A stretch of DNA of 64,000 nt. Origin: Streptomyces sp. NBC_01408. GTDB lineage: Bacteria > Actinomycetota > Actinomycetes > Streptomycetales > Streptomycetaceae. The stretch covers positions 682,001 through 746,000 of the forward strand of contig NZ_JAPEPJ010000003.1 of the NCBI RefSeq assembly GCF_026340255.1, in the 5' to 3' direction. Below the pieces are notes generated by a model that did not search any database, was not told the origin of the DNA, and saw only the letters and a list, made by a program, of their open reading frames with translations. Position numbers and translations under genes: made by a program. Shown piece after piece: positions 10,901 through 21,448 of this stretch; the stretch's first letter is position 1, and the number at the start of each line of letters is the position of its first letter.

Positions 10901-11874
10901 TGCGCCTGGGCGACGTCATGGACTCGGAGTTCGACCGCAAGGTCGCTGCGAACGTGCCGCCGGGGATGCCGGGCCGCGGCCAGGTGCCGGAGAAGCTGCA
11001 CTTCCTGGGCGCGCTGCCGCGGATCGACGGCTCGCACGAGGCGGAGGACGTGTCCGAGGGCACGGCCGCGTTCGTGTCGGCGGTCAAGCAGCACTGGACG
11101 GGGGCCTCGGCTCCCGGGGTGCGGCTGCTGCCGCGCCTCCTCCACGCCGACCAGCTGCCCCGGGGCGGGGACCACGCCGGGCGCGGGATCGCGATCGGTA
11201 TCGACGAGACGGCCCTGGAGCCGGTGTTCGTCGACTTCGACTCCGACCCCTTCCTGCTCGTCTTCGGCGAGAGCGAGTCGGGCAAGACGAACCTGCTGCG
11301 GCTCATCGCCCAGCAGATCGCCGAGCGCTACACCCCGGACCAGGCCCGCCTGGTCGTGGGCGACTACCGGCGGAGCCTGCTCGGGGCCCTGCCGGAGGAA
11401 CACCTGCTGGAGTACGCGCCGATGGCGAGCTCGCTGCAGATGCACATGGAGGCGCTGGGCGGGGTGTTCTCCCGGCGGCAGCCGCCGACCGACGTCACTC
11501 CGCAGCAGCTGCGCGACCGCAGCTGGTGGACCGGCCCGGACGTGTTCATCATCATCGACGACTTCGACCTGGTGTCCACCAGCCAGGGCAATCCGCTGGC
11601 GCCGCTGGTGGAGTTCCTGCCCTTCGCCCGGGACACGGGCGTCCGCTTCATCATCGCGCGCAACTCGGCGGGTGCCTCGCGTTCGCTGTACGAGCCGTTC
11701 ATGCAGCGGATCAAGGAGCTGGGCGCGCAGGGCCTGGTGCTGTCGGGCGACCCGTCCGAGGGCGACCTGGTCGGCAGTGTGCGGCCGCGTCCGATGCCGC
11801 CGGGCCGGGGCTACTTCGCCTCGCGCAGGCGGGGCACGTCGCTGGTGCAGCTCGGCCGCATGCCGGAGATGTAG
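7921..11874 (+). CDS. eccC: Type VII secretion ATPase EccC (three FtsK/SpoIIIE domains)
   Basis: Motor and substrate-recognition ATPase of the ESX system, 1317 residues, in the single-chain form with both EccCa and EccCb parts. Two N-terminal transmembrane helices lie near residues 40-85. Three P-loops are visible: G-A-T-G-S-G-K-S (473-480), G-G-P-Q-S-G-K-S (830-837) and G-E-S-E-S-G-K-T (1116-1123), each followed by a Walker B strand ending in I-D (for example L-V-L-V-I-D-E-F-S-E). The third domain normally binds the WXG100 signal. GTG 7921 (S-Q-I-V-V-K-R-P-P-R) is chosen because actinobacterial homologues start there; an in-frame ATG at 7840 is the alternative. Confidence 0.96.
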   Translation: MSQIVVKRPPRSLPPEVPSEELRLEAPPELPRGQQEGMLMQLLPMLGMGSSVVFFFMPGAAPFMRIMGVLMLVSTVGMVIAQLVRFRRGSQGQMADVRRDYLKYLAQTRRQVRRTARSQRDAQLYLHPAPEQLWSVVAEGSRLWERRVGDRDFGQARLGLGPQRLATPLVAPDTAPVDELEPLTAGAMQRFLRVHSSLDGLPVALSLRAFYHVTVSGEPESARGTARALVAQLATLHSPEDLVVAVVAAPGAAPSWDWTKWLPHTQVPGQVDGAGTKRLCGDDLGELEALLGPRLEGRPRFSREVSPVLDQPHLVVVLDGGMVPPDSAFAAAEGLQGVTIVEVVAGELDEPRGGLSVVVRPGRLRLESGAGIAYEGVPDTLSLPAAEALARQLAPLRTGGGDDDEPLLANLDFTDLLNLGDAAAVDVARTWRPRSAGERLRVPIGVGEDGGPVMLDLKEAAQEGMGPHGLCVGATGSGKSELLRTLVLGLAVTHTSETLNFVLADFKGGATFTGMGQMPHVAAVITNLADDLTLVDRMGDSIRGELQRRQELLRSAGNYANIHDYEKARAAGAPLEPLASLVLVIDEFSELLTAKPDFIDMFIQIGRIGRSLGVHLLLASQRLEEGKLRGLDTYLSYRIGLRTFSAAESRTAIGVPDAYHLPSVPGSGYLKFGTDEMTRFKAAYVSGTYRSGGPDLSVGLFPVERRPALFTAAPVPVVYAAPDPAYLAAQSAREDDALADTVLDVIVARLEGQGVPAHQVWLPPLDQAPPLDQLLPALAPSAERGLHAEGYTRPGGLVVPLGLIDKPFEQRREVLYRDFSGAAGHMMLVGGPQSGKSTLMRTLIASFALTHTPREVQFYGLDFGGGSLSSIAELPHVGGIASRLDPERVRRTVAEVGGILNRREEFFRSNNIDSIATYRRRRAAGELPGEPWGDVFLLIDGWGGFRNEYDGLDQVVTDIAARGLGYGIHVVITAARYMEVRPALKDQMLSRLELRLGDVMDSEFDRKVAANVPPGMPGRGQVPEKLHFLGALPRIDGSHEAEDVSEGTAAFVSAVKQHWTGASAPGVRLLPRLLHADQLPRGGDHAGRGIAIGIDETALEPVFVDFDSDPFLLVFGESESGKTNLLRLIAQQIAERYTPDQARLVVGDYRRSLLGALPEEHLLEYAPMASSLQMHMEALGGVFSRRQPPTDVTPQQLRDRSWWTGPDVFIIIDDFDLVSTSQGNPLAPLVEFLPFARDTGVRFIIARNSAGASRSLYEPFMQRIKELGAQGLVLSGDPSEGDLVGSVRPRPMPPGRGYFASRRRGTSLVQLGRMPEM

Positions 11875-11915
11875 GCGCGGCCGGGAGGCCTCGCGCCGGA
11901 CGGCTGCGGCCGGGA

Positions 11916-11947
11916 GGCGCATCGGGCGGAAACCCGCCCGATGCGCC
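11916..11947 (+). terminator. Hairpin after eccC
   Basis: Perfect 14 bp arms GGCGCATCGGGCGG and CCGCCCGATGCGCC separated by four bases, 42 bases after the eccC stop. There is no T-run, which is common for Streptomyces terminators. Confidence 0.6.
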
Positions 11948-12002
11948 GCGTCAGCACCGATACTCGGTGGTGAAGACCGCGCCACCGAGGGAAAGGCCGC
12001 AC

Positions 12003-12248
12003 ATGGGCACCCAGCAGGAGAAGGACGAGCTGTACGCGCTCGACATCAGCGGCGTCGAGTGGGAGGGCCCGCCCGGGACCAGCCCGGACGAGGAGCGGGT
12101 CGAGATCGCCCGTCTCCCCGAGGGTGCGGTGGCGATGCGGTCCTCGCTGGACCGGGACACCGTGCTGCGGTACACCGCGGCCGAGTGGGAGGCCTTCGTA
12201 CTCGGGGCCAGGGACGGCGAGTTCGACCTGGACCGGCAGGAGCCCTGA
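12003..12248 (+). CDS. DUF397 domain protein
   Basis: An 81-residue protein with the DUF397 signature: an N-terminal D-I-S-G-V-E-W-E-G segment, a central V-E-I-A-R-L-P-E-G-A-V-A-M-R-S-S strand pair and a C-terminal Y-T-A-A-E-W-E-A-F-V-L-G-A-R-D-G-E-F-D. DUF397 proteins usually accompany XRE-type helix-turn-helix regulators in Streptomyces (the bldB/abaA-like families) and their biochemical role is unresolved. No such regulator is adjacent here; the neighbours are eccC upstream and the WXG100 pair, convergent, downstream. The start ATG follows GGGAAAGG at usable spacing. A regulatory link to the secretion genes is inference from position. Confidence 0.88.
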   Translation: MGTQQEKDELYALDISGVEWEGPPGTSPDEERVEIARLPEGAVAMRSSLDRDTVLRYTAAEWEAFVLGARDGEFDLDRQEP

Positions 12249-12266
12249 GGGCGGAGCGGTACGCGG

Positions 12267-12297
12267 AAGGGGCGCGCCCGGTGCGGGCGCGCCCCTT
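12267..12297. terminator. Strong bidirectional terminator
   Basis: Perfect 14 bp arms AAGGGGCGCGCCCG and CGGGCGCGCCCCTT with a GTG loop, between the convergent DUF397 and WXG100 genes. It is followed by TTCTT on the plus strand and has AA-rich bases before it, so it can work in both directions. Confidence 0.8.
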
Positions 12298-12324
12298 CTT
12301 CACGTACGGACGTGGCTACCGGGC

Positions 12325-12633
12325 TCAGTAGGCCTCGGTGAACAGCCGCGAGGCCTTCACGTCGGTGGCGCGGTAATCGGCCTTGCCGCGCTCGATGAGG
12401 ATGGCGACCTGGTCGAGCTGCGCCTTCATGTGGTCGGCCTTGCCCTTGTACTTCCGCTGGAGGTCCTCGTACGCGGCGTGGGCCTCACCGTCCCAGGTGT
12501 CCGTGACCACCTTCACCGCCTGCTCCATCTCGCGCAGGTCGCCGACGATGTTCTTGGCGACCTGGCGGATGCGGTTGGCCATCGCCTGGACGCTCTCGTA
12601 CTGGACCTTGGTGTGACCGTCGTTGCCAGACAT
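12325..12633 (-). CDS. WXG100 protein (EsxA/EsxB type)
   Basis: A 102-residue helical-hairpin secretion substrate of the ESX system. The turn motif W47-D-G49 sits between two predicted helices, and a C-terminal Y87-R-A-T-D91 matches the YxxxD/E export signal, suggesting this member carries the EccC-recognised signal of the heterodimer. The ATG is preceded by GAAGGAGAAG. It lies 42 bases after the second WXG100 gene on the same strand, as expected for a bicistronic esx pair. I avoid choosing between EsxA and EsxB because the names are not applied consistently in Streptomyces. Confidence 0.95.
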   Translation of the reverse strand: MSGNDGHTKVQYESVQAMANRIRQVAKNIVGDLREMEQAVKVVTDTWDGEAHAAYEDLQRKYKGKADHMKAQLDQVAILIERGKADYRATDVKASRLFTEAY

Positions 12634-12675
12634 GCTCTTCTCCTTCGCGCTGGGCTAACTGGTATGCGGCGTACG

Positions 12676-13023
12676 TCAGATGGCGTTGAGGCCGGAGCCG
12701 TTGCCGCCCGCGTTGGCCTTGACGGCGTTGAACGCCGCACGCACCTCGTCGTCCTGGGCGTTGCTGAGGTTCTTGGTCTGCGACACCGCGTTGTGCAGGA
12801 TCCCGAGGAGCGAGCGGATGGCGTCGTGGTCCTCGTTGACCGTCGTCTGGGCCGAGACGAACCCCGAGGCACCCACACCGGTCCAGCCGGCGCTCACAGT
12901 GGCGAGGATGTCGGCCAGCTCGCGGGACTGCCTGGTGACGGCGTTGGCCGTCTCGGAGATCTTGATCTTGGCCTGGGCGACCGGGTCGTCCGCAAGTCCG
13001 AAGTTGCTGTTGGGGTTGTTCAC
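12676..13023 (-). CDS. WXG100 protein, partner of the adjacent one
   Basis: A 115-residue member of the WXG100 family with the W47-T-G49 turn between two helices. Unlike its partner it has no Tyr at all and so lacks the YxxxD/E signal, and its tail is Gly/Asn-rich (N-A-G-G-N-G-S-G). This fits the non-signal half of a secreted heterodimer. GTG 13023 is chosen because AAGTGAGGAGCATCGG directly precedes it; the longer open frame upstream runs into the intergenic promoter region. It is the first gene of the esx pair. Confidence 0.93.
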   Translation of the reverse strand: MNNPNSNFGLADDPVAQAKIKISETANAVTRQSRELADILATVSAGWTGVGASGFVSAQTTVNEDHDAIRSLLGILHNAVSQTKNLSNAQDDEVRAAFNAVKANAGGNGSGLNAI

Positions 13024-13171
13024 CCGATGCTCCTCACTTCTCAATTCACCGGCGGAACCGGCGGATTGCGTGGCGGAGCGGACAGTTCCCGGCGCGGCGT
13101 CGAGCCGCGCACCCCGGGCATCCCCCTCCGCTTCACGCGATCCCCCGATCACATTCGTGAAGCCTGCTGTC

Positions 13172-13200
13172 ACTCTAGCCAGTTCATCCACATGGCCCAA
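13172..13200 (-). promoter_or_regulatory. Candidate promoter of the WXG100 pair
   Basis: On the minus strand TTGGGC (13195-13200) and TAGAGT (13172-13177) are separated by exactly 17 bases, about 150 bases upstream of the first WXG100 start. The 214-base gap after mycP otherwise holds no gene. This would allow the esx pair to be expressed independently of mycP-eccB. Confidence 0.45.
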
Positions 13201-13237
13201 CACCGGCAGGCCGGTTCCGTTGATGAACTGTGACTGT

Positions 13238-14575
13238 TCACTGCAAACGACGGCCGCGTCGGCGGGCTTCCCGGATGACGATGGCGGTCCCGGCGATGAC
13301 GGCGATGAGGACGGCTCCGATCCCCAGAGCGTACGTGCCGAAGCGCTCCTCCCGCTCCTGGGCCGTCTCGGTGAGCCGCAGGGGCGCGGCCTGCGGGGCG
13401 GCCGCGGGGGGTGGGCCCGGGTCCGGGACGGGGGCCTTGGGGGCCTCGTGGTCCTGGCTGACGGCGCGCACCGGGTCGACGACGCCCCAGCCCACGTAGT
13501 CGTCACGGCCCTTGACGGAGCGTTCGGCGGTGTTCTGGATCTGCCAGACGATCTGCTGCGGGGACCAGTCCGGGTGCTCGGCGCGCAGCAGGGCGGCCAC
13601 GCCGGCGACGTAGGGCGCGGAGAAGCTGGTGCCGTTGTCGATGCACTGGCCGAAGCCGGGGACCGTGGAGACCATGTCGACGCCGGGCGCGGCGACTCCG
13701 ACGAAGTCTCCGGGCTGGGAGAACGGGGCCCGTTCGTTGTTGCGGTCGGACGCGGCCACCGCCAGTACGCCGGGGAAGGCCGCCGGGTAGGTCTTGCGCT
13801 TCTCGCCGCTGAGGCCGTCGTTGCCCGCCGAGGCCACCACCACGGCCTTGGCGTCGATGGCCTTCTGGACCGACTTGGCGAGCTCGGAGTCCGCGGTCAG
13901 CGGCACGTCGGTGTCCTGGGAGATGTTGATCACCTGGGCCCCCTGGGCCACGGCGTGGTCGATCGCCTGGCTCAGGGTGAGGGCGTTGCCCTTGCCCTGC
14001 CCGTCGTTCTGCCGGATGGGGATGATCGTGGCGTCGGGGGCGAGGCCGACGAAGCCCGTGCCCTCCTGGGGGCGGGCCGCGATCAGCCCGGCGACCTTCG
14101 TGCCGTGGCCGACGGTGTCGGCCGTGCCGTCACCGCCCTTGGGGTCGACGAGGTCCTTGCCGGCGCCGGTGTCGAGGGCGCCGCTGAGCTGCGGGTTGGC
14201 GCGGTCGACACCGGTGTCGATGACCGCGACCCGGACGCTCTTGCCGCTCTTGTCCTTGCCCTTGGTCTGCGCCCAGAGCGCGTCGAGCAGCAGCCTCTGG
14301 AGGGCCCAGGGGCGGTCCGCGATCTGCTTCTTCATGGGGAAGGTGCATTCACCCGCGCCCGCGAGCCGCAGGCCGTACGGGGGCTGCGGCGGGGCGCCCT
14401 CGGCAGCGGCGGCGGCTCCGGTCGTGCCGGAGAGCGCGACGAGGGCGAGGGCGGCGGTGAGGAGCGCGGCGCGCGCCGGGGCGGGACGGGCGGCCGGGGT
14501 GCGGCGGGCGGCCGGAGGCCCCGGCAGGGACGCGGAGGCGGAGCGGTGTGCGGGCACGGTCAGCGGCATCGTCAC
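13238..14575 (-). CDS. mycP: Type VII secretion mycosin protease
   Basis: Membrane-anchored subtilisin-like (S8) serine protease of the ESX complex, 445 residues. A Pro/Ala/Arg-rich cytosolic start leads into a hydrophobic signal segment (about 36-57). The catalytic triad is D120 (V-I-D-T-G-V-D), H157 (G-H-G-T-K-V-A-G-L) and S317 (N-G-T-S-F-S-A-P). A Pro-rich stretch precedes the C-terminal transmembrane helix (Y-A-L-G-I-G-A-V-L-I-A-V-I-A-G) and a basic tail. GTG 14575 overlaps the eccB stop by four bases, so the two are translationally coupled. Mycosins stabilise the complex and process selected substrates. Confidence 0.95.
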   Translation of the reverse strand: MTMPLTVPAHRSASASLPGPPAARRTPAARPAPARAALLTAALALVALSGTTGAAAAAEGAPPQPPYGLRLAGAGECTFPMKKQIADRPWALQRLLLDALWAQTKGKDKSGKSVRVAVIDTGVDRANPQLSGALDTGAGKDLVDPKGGDGTADTVGHGTKVAGLIAARPQEGTGFVGLAPDATIIPIRQNDGQGKGNALTLSQAIDHAVAQGAQVINISQDTDVPLTADSELAKSVQKAIDAKAVVVASAGNDGLSGEKRKTYPAAFPGVLAVAASDRNNERAPFSQPGDFVGVAAPGVDMVSTVPGFGQCIDNGTSFSAPYVAGVAALLRAEHPDWSPQQIVWQIQNTAERSVKGRDDYVGWGVVDPVRAVSQDHEAPKAPVPDPGPPPAAAPQAAPLRLTETAQEREERFGTYALGIGAVLIAVIAGTAIVIREARRRGRRLQ

Positions 14576-16152
14576 GAACCCTGGGGCTGGCGGGCGGAGT
14601 TGGTGTCCAGGCGGGGCCCCTTGGAGAGGAACTCCGACCAGGCGATGGGCACCATGGCCGGTACGGTGCCTCCGTAGCCGAGCCGGATCTGTGCCTGGCT
14701 GGCCTCGGGGCGGGCGTCCGAGGAGCCCTTCCCCTGCTGGTCGGGCGCGCCGATCTTCGACTGCTCGGCGTCGCTGTCGCCGTTGGCCTGGACGGCGTAC
14801 CGCAGACCGGTGTCGGTGACCAGGAAGAGCGAGCCGCCGGCGGTGGTCTGCTTGCCCTGGACCTGGGTGTACAGCAGGCCGGAGCCCGGGGTGACGTAGG
14901 CGCTCGTACCGCTGGCCGTGATGTCGATGGGGAAGCCGGTGCCGGCCCAGGTGCTCAGGGTCTGGTTGCCCTGGCCGTCGACCGCGCGCAACACATTGCA
15001 GACGGTGTCGCGGCTGCCGGGGCCGGTCGCGCCCGTACCGCCGGCGGGCGCGCTCTGGTTGATGCGCTCCGCCTTCTTCTGCGGCCACCGGACGTCGCCG
15101 AGGAAGGGGGTGGCGTCCGGGTTGAGGGACTGGAGGTCGATCTCCCGGGCCTTGCCGTGCATGTTGAGGCCGTCGGTCGCGGGCGCCGAGATCAGCAGCC
15201 AGGCGACGAACTCGGAGACCGGCGCGACCTTGCCGGGCAGCACCACGTAGTGCTGCGTGCCGGCGCCGGTCTGCGCAGTGAGCACCATGCCCACCTTGTT
15301 GTCGGCGGTGACCAGGCCCTTGACGTCCGCGTTGGCGCCGGCCTTGCCGGGCAGCTGCGGGAAGGCCAGGTCGTCACCGGAGTTGAGGGTCGCCAGCCAC
15401 TGCTCGGTGACCTGCTGCGGCGCGGCGCCGGTGCCGACCAGGGCGGTGGTCATCGTCCCGGCGGCGGGCGTGCCCTCCGGGAACTTGTACTTCGTGCCGG
15501 TCGCGTCGACGAGGTACCGCTCCTTGCCCGCGCCGGTGCTCTGGACGTACAGCGACTGGGTGTCAGTGACCTTGCGGTTGTCGTCCATCAGACCCGCCTC
15601 GCGGTCGGCGAGGACGAAGGTGGCGGTCTGCACCCCGTGGCCGTTGCCGCCCGGCTGCTGGCAGACCGCCCAGCGCTTGGCCTTGCCGGCGTCCTCCTTG
15701 GCGGGGAGGCGGTCGGGGGCGTAGGGGATGCCGATGATGGGGCCGCGCGGGGGCTTGCCCGCGTCGAGCACCTTGTCGTCGACCTGGATCACCTTGAACT
15801 TCTGCGGGTCCAGCAGCAGTCGGGCGGAGGAGAGGTTGAGCACCGGGTGCAGCCGGGTCTGGTCCTTGCCGTTCACCTTGGTCCTCAGCACCACGTAACG
15901 GGTCGTCGACTGCTTGCCGACGATCACCTGGGTGCCGGGCTCCGCCCAGCCCTTGGGCGCCGTGGGCTTGAACATGCCCCAGGCGCCGAACCCGGCGAGC
16001 ACGAGCGCCCCGATGACCACCCCGGGCAGGACCGCGCGCAGCGGCCGCGGCGCACCCTCCTCGGTTCCCGTGGCGGAGGGCTGGAGGAACGCGGCCACCG
16101 TGCGCCGCTTCGCAAAGGTGTACGCGTTGAGCTCATCACGTCGTGATGCCAT
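14572..16152 (-). CDS. eccB: Type VII secretion protein EccB
   Basis: Core ESX protein that reaches from the membrane into the extracytoplasmic space. The 526-residue sequence begins with the family signature M-A-S-R-R-D-E-L-N-A-Y-T-F-A-K-R-R, a short cytosolic stretch, one transmembrane helix near residues 41-62, and a large outer part with the R1-R4-type repeats around a core, including paired Cys (C in W-A-V-C-Q-Q and D-T-V-C-N-V-L). ATG 16152 is chosen over the open upstream frame because of this signature. It precedes and overlaps mycP and diverges from eccE. Confidence 0.95.
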   Translation of the reverse strand: MASRRDELNAYTFAKRRTVAAFLQPSATGTEEGAPRPLRAVLPGVVIGALVLAGFGAWGMFKPTAPKGWAEPGTQVIVGKQSTTRYVVLRTKVNGKDQTRLHPVLNLSSARLLLDPQKFKVIQVDDKVLDAGKPPRGPIIGIPYAPDRLPAKEDAGKAKRWAVCQQPGGNGHGVQTATFVLADREAGLMDDNRKVTDTQSLYVQSTGAGKERYLVDATGTKYKFPEGTPAAGTMTTALVGTGAAPQQVTEQWLATLNSGDDLAFPQLPGKAGANADVKGLVTADNKVGMVLTAQTGAGTQHYVVLPGKVAPVSEFVAWLLISAPATDGLNMHGKAREIDLQSLNPDATPFLGDVRWPQKKAERINQSAPAGGTGATGPGSRDTVCNVLRAVDGQGNQTLSTWAGTGFPIDITASGTSAYVTPGSGLLYTQVQGKQTTAGGSLFLVTDTGLRYAVQANGDSDAEQSKIGAPDQQGKGSSDARPEASQAQIRLGYGGTVPAMVPIAWSEFLSKGPRLDTNSARQPQGS

Positions 16153-16410
16153 GACCGTCTGTTTCTCCCCGCACGGCCCGGTAGGTGAGTACGGTCCCCG
16201 GGCCTCGATTGTCGGACCGGGCACCTACTATGCCTCTTGACGGACGGTATGCACGGGCCGGGTAGGGTGAGGTTGCCGCTCAGCGCCCTCCGGACCAGGG
16301 CAGTCAGGGCTTGTTGGGGTGGATTGAGGAGGTTCCGGAGCCGTGCGGCAAGTGTCGCGCAGCGCCGGGGCTCACGGGGTCTGGCCCCGGAAAGGTGAGG
16401 TGCGCGAGCG

Positions 16411-17685
16411 ATGGCCACTGCGACGGAGCCGGCCACCGGCACGGCCGCACCCGCACGCGGCGGGGTGACGCCGCATCCGAAGTCGAGCCCGGGCCGGTTC
16501 GGTCCGTTCCGATTGCAACAGCTCGTGCTCCTCCAGGTCGCGGCCGCCGCCCTGCTGGTGGCCTGGGTGATCGAACCGCTGCTGCTCGTCCCGGCCGGTG
16601 TGCTGGCGGTCGTGCTCGTCCTTCTCGCGGTCGTACGCCGCCACCAGCGCTCCCTGCCCGAGTGGATCGGCGGCGCGCTCGCGATGCGCGCGCGACGGCG
16701 CCGGGCCGCGTCCCTGGCCGTGCCCACGGGCACCGAGCCCGGGCTGGCCCCGCTGGTCGAGGCCGACCCGGCGCTGCGCACACTCACGTTCAGCGACCGC
16801 GACCGGCGGCCCGTCGGAATGATCGGCGACGGGACCTTCCTGACCGCGGTCGTCCAGGTGGACACGGACGCCACCGCCCTGCGGCCCGACCGGGCGGCCC
16901 GGCCGCTGCCCCTCGCGCTGGTCCGGGACATCCTCGAAGTGGACGGCATCCGGCTGGAGTCCGCGCAGCTGGTGCAGCACACCCAGCCGGCGCCGGCCCC
17001 GCACCTGCCCGCCCAGTCGATGGCCACCCGCAACTACGCGCCGCTCCAGGCCCGGACCGGCACCCCGGCGGTGCGGCTGACCTGGATCGCGCTCAAGCTC
17101 GACCCGGAGCTGTGCCCCGAGGCGGTCGCCGCCCGCGGTGGCGGGCTGGGCGGCGCTCAGCGCTGTGTGGTGCGGGCCGCCGACCAGTTGGCGAGCCGGC
17201 TGGCCGGTGCCGGGTTCAAGGCCACCGTGCTGACGGAGCAGGAGCTGACGGCCGCGCTGGCGACCTCCTCGTGCGCGAACCCGATGGCGATCACCCAGGC
17301 GGGACGGTCGGCCAGCACGGGCCGGCGTACCGAGGAGACCTCGCGGACCTGGCGCTGCGACGACCGCCGGCACACCACGTACTGGATAGGCCGCTGGCCG
17401 CAGCTGGGCGGCGCCGGGTCGGCGGCGCTGCCGCAGTTCGTGGCACTGCTGACCTCGCTGCCCGCGCTGGCGACGAACTTCAGCCTGACGATGGCCCGGG
17501 CGGAGCGGCACGGTGTGACGCTGACCGGGCACGTCCGGGTGACCGGGCGCAGTGACGAGGAACTGGTGTCGGCCCGCCGCGAGTTGGAGCGGACGGCCCG
17601 GGGAGTGAAGGCCGGGCTGGTGCGGCTCGACCGCGAACAGGTACCGGGGCTGCTGGCTTCGCTGCCGCTGGGAGGGGCGCGATGA
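16411..17685 (+). CDS. eccE: Type VII secretion protein EccE
   Basis: Peripheral member of the ESX inner-membrane complex, 424 residues. After a short cytosolic start there are two transmembrane helices (about 36-50 and 54-72, Leu/Val-rich), a basic segment (R-R-H-Q-R-S and R-A-R-R-R-R) and a soluble domain containing G-M-I-G-D-G-T-F-L-T-A-V-V-Q-V, the pattern of the EccE domain. GGTGAGG lies upstream of the ATG. It diverges from eccB across 258 bases that hold a possible TTGACG/TAGGGT promoter with an over-long spacer. The next gene overlaps by ATGA and is probably coupled to it. Confidence 0.9.
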   Translation: MATATEPATGTAAPARGGVTPHPKSSPGRFGPFRLQQLVLLQVAAAALLVAWVIEPLLLVPAGVLAVVLVLLAVVRRHQRSLPEWIGGALAMRARRRRAASLAVPTGTEPGLAPLVEADPALRTLTFSDRDRRPVGMIGDGTFLTAVVQVDTDATALRPDRAARPLPLALVRDILEVDGIRLESAQLVQHTQPAPAPHLPAQSMATRNYAPLQARTGTPAVRLTWIALKLDPELCPEAVAARGGGLGGAQRCVVRAADQLASRLAGAGFKATVLTEQELTAALATSSCANPMAITQAGRSASTGRRTEETSRTWRCDDRRHTTYWIGRWPQLGGAGSAALPQFVALLTSLPALATNFSLTMARAERHGVTLTGHVRVTGRSDEELVSARRELERTARGVKAGLVRLDREQVPGLLASLPLGGAR

Positions 17686-18380
17686 GGGGCGGATTCGGGC
17701 TGGTCGGGCCCCGGCGGGAGCGGCATGTGGTGCCCGCGGCGGACCTGGACTCGCTGGCGCTGCCCGTCGGGGACGACGGGGTCGTCATCGGAGTGGACGC
17801 CGAGGGCCGCCCGGCGGTGCTCGGCATCAACCGGCCGACGCCGTACGAGGTGACGCTCATCGGCGGCCTGTGGACGGCCCAGGTGCTGGCGCTGCGCGCG
17901 GCGGCCACCGGGGCGCGCGTCGCGGTGGAGACCGGGCGCGGCCAGGCGTGGTCGGGGCTGGCCCAGGCGGCCGGCGGCGGGCAGCAGTGCGTCACCTTGC
18001 ACGAGGTGGGCCGGGTGCCGCCGCAGGGCGCGTCCGCGGGCAGCCCGGTGCTGGTTGTCCGCGACTGCGGGATGCGGCCGCCGCGCGGCCGTGTGGTGGC
18101 CGGGCCGTGGCAGTCGGTGCTGACCCTGCTGCCGTACCTGAGCCCGACGGCGCCGCGGCTGCTCCAGCAGTCCTCGCTGGTGGGCGTGCAGCGGGTGTCC
18201 CCCGACGAGGCGGAGCAGATCGGCCGCCTGATGAATCTGCCGCGGGCCTCGGTGGATTCCCTGCCGACCCTGGGCGACGGGGTCACGCTGTGGTGCAACC
18301 AGCGGGACCGGCAGTTCGTGATGACACAGGGGACGGAAGCGGAGACGGGCCTGCTGGGCCCGTCGCGGCGCATCGACTGA
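17682..18380 (+). CDS. Unknown protein coupled to eccE
   Basis: A 232-residue soluble protein without signal peptide or membrane segment. I do not recognise a named domain. Its middle has strand-rich stretches (V-T-L-I-G-G-L-W-T-A-Q-V-L-A-L-R-A-A-A-T-G-A-R-V-A-V-E-T) that read like a degenerate nucleotide-binding fold without a P-loop lysine. The start overlaps the eccE stop by four bases (ATGA), so the two proteins are probably made together. Its place between eccE and the MinD-like gene makes an accessory role in the secretion complex likely, but this is positional inference. Confidence 0.85.
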   Translation: MRGGFGLVGPRRERHVVPAADLDSLALPVGDDGVVIGVDAEGRPAVLGINRPTPYEVTLIGGLWTAQVLALRAAATGARVAVETGRGQAWSGLAQAAGGGQQCVTLHEVGRVPPQGASAGSPVLVVRDCGMRPPRGRVVAGPWQSVLTLLPYLSPTAPRLLQQSSLVGVQRVSPDEAEQIGRLMNLPRASVDSLPTLGDGVTLWCNQRDRQFVMTQGTEAETGLLGPSRRID

Positions 18381-18512
18381 CCCGGTGGCGGGGCTTGCCG
18401 GAGGCGCGGGCCGACGGGGTGCGGACATGCGCGGCGAGGGCGCGATTAGGCTGAGTGCGGGCGCGGCGTCGAGGTGGGCGCCGGACCGGTGTTCGACAGA
18501 CCAGGAGGACCA

Positions 18513-21350
<2,838 letters not shown>

Positions 21351-21367
21351 CACGGAGCGAAAGCAAG

Positions 21368-21416
21368 GAGGGCCCGTACCGTCCCGGATCAGTGATCCGG
21401 GGCAGTACGGGCCCTC
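21368..21416. terminator. Bidirectional two-part terminator
   Basis: Outer 12 bp arms GAGGGCCCGTAC and GTACGGGCCCTC enclose an inner CCCGGATC/GATCCGGG hairpin. It lies between the convergent EspI-like and ribF genes, 18 bases after the former. Confidence 0.8.
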
Positions 21417-21448
21417 ACCCGTTCCGGCTGGCGGCAGCCGGTGGAGCG

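Noticed and set aside
7753..11985. 1410-codon minus-strand open frame opposite eccC
   Set aside because: The eccC frame has three P-loops and clear family signatures; the opposite frame is His/Arg/Gln-rich noise due to GC-rich third positions.
16237..16268. TTGACG/TAGGGT promoter for eccE
   Set aside because: The spacer is 20 bases, too long for a confident call, so it is mentioned only in the eccE entry.
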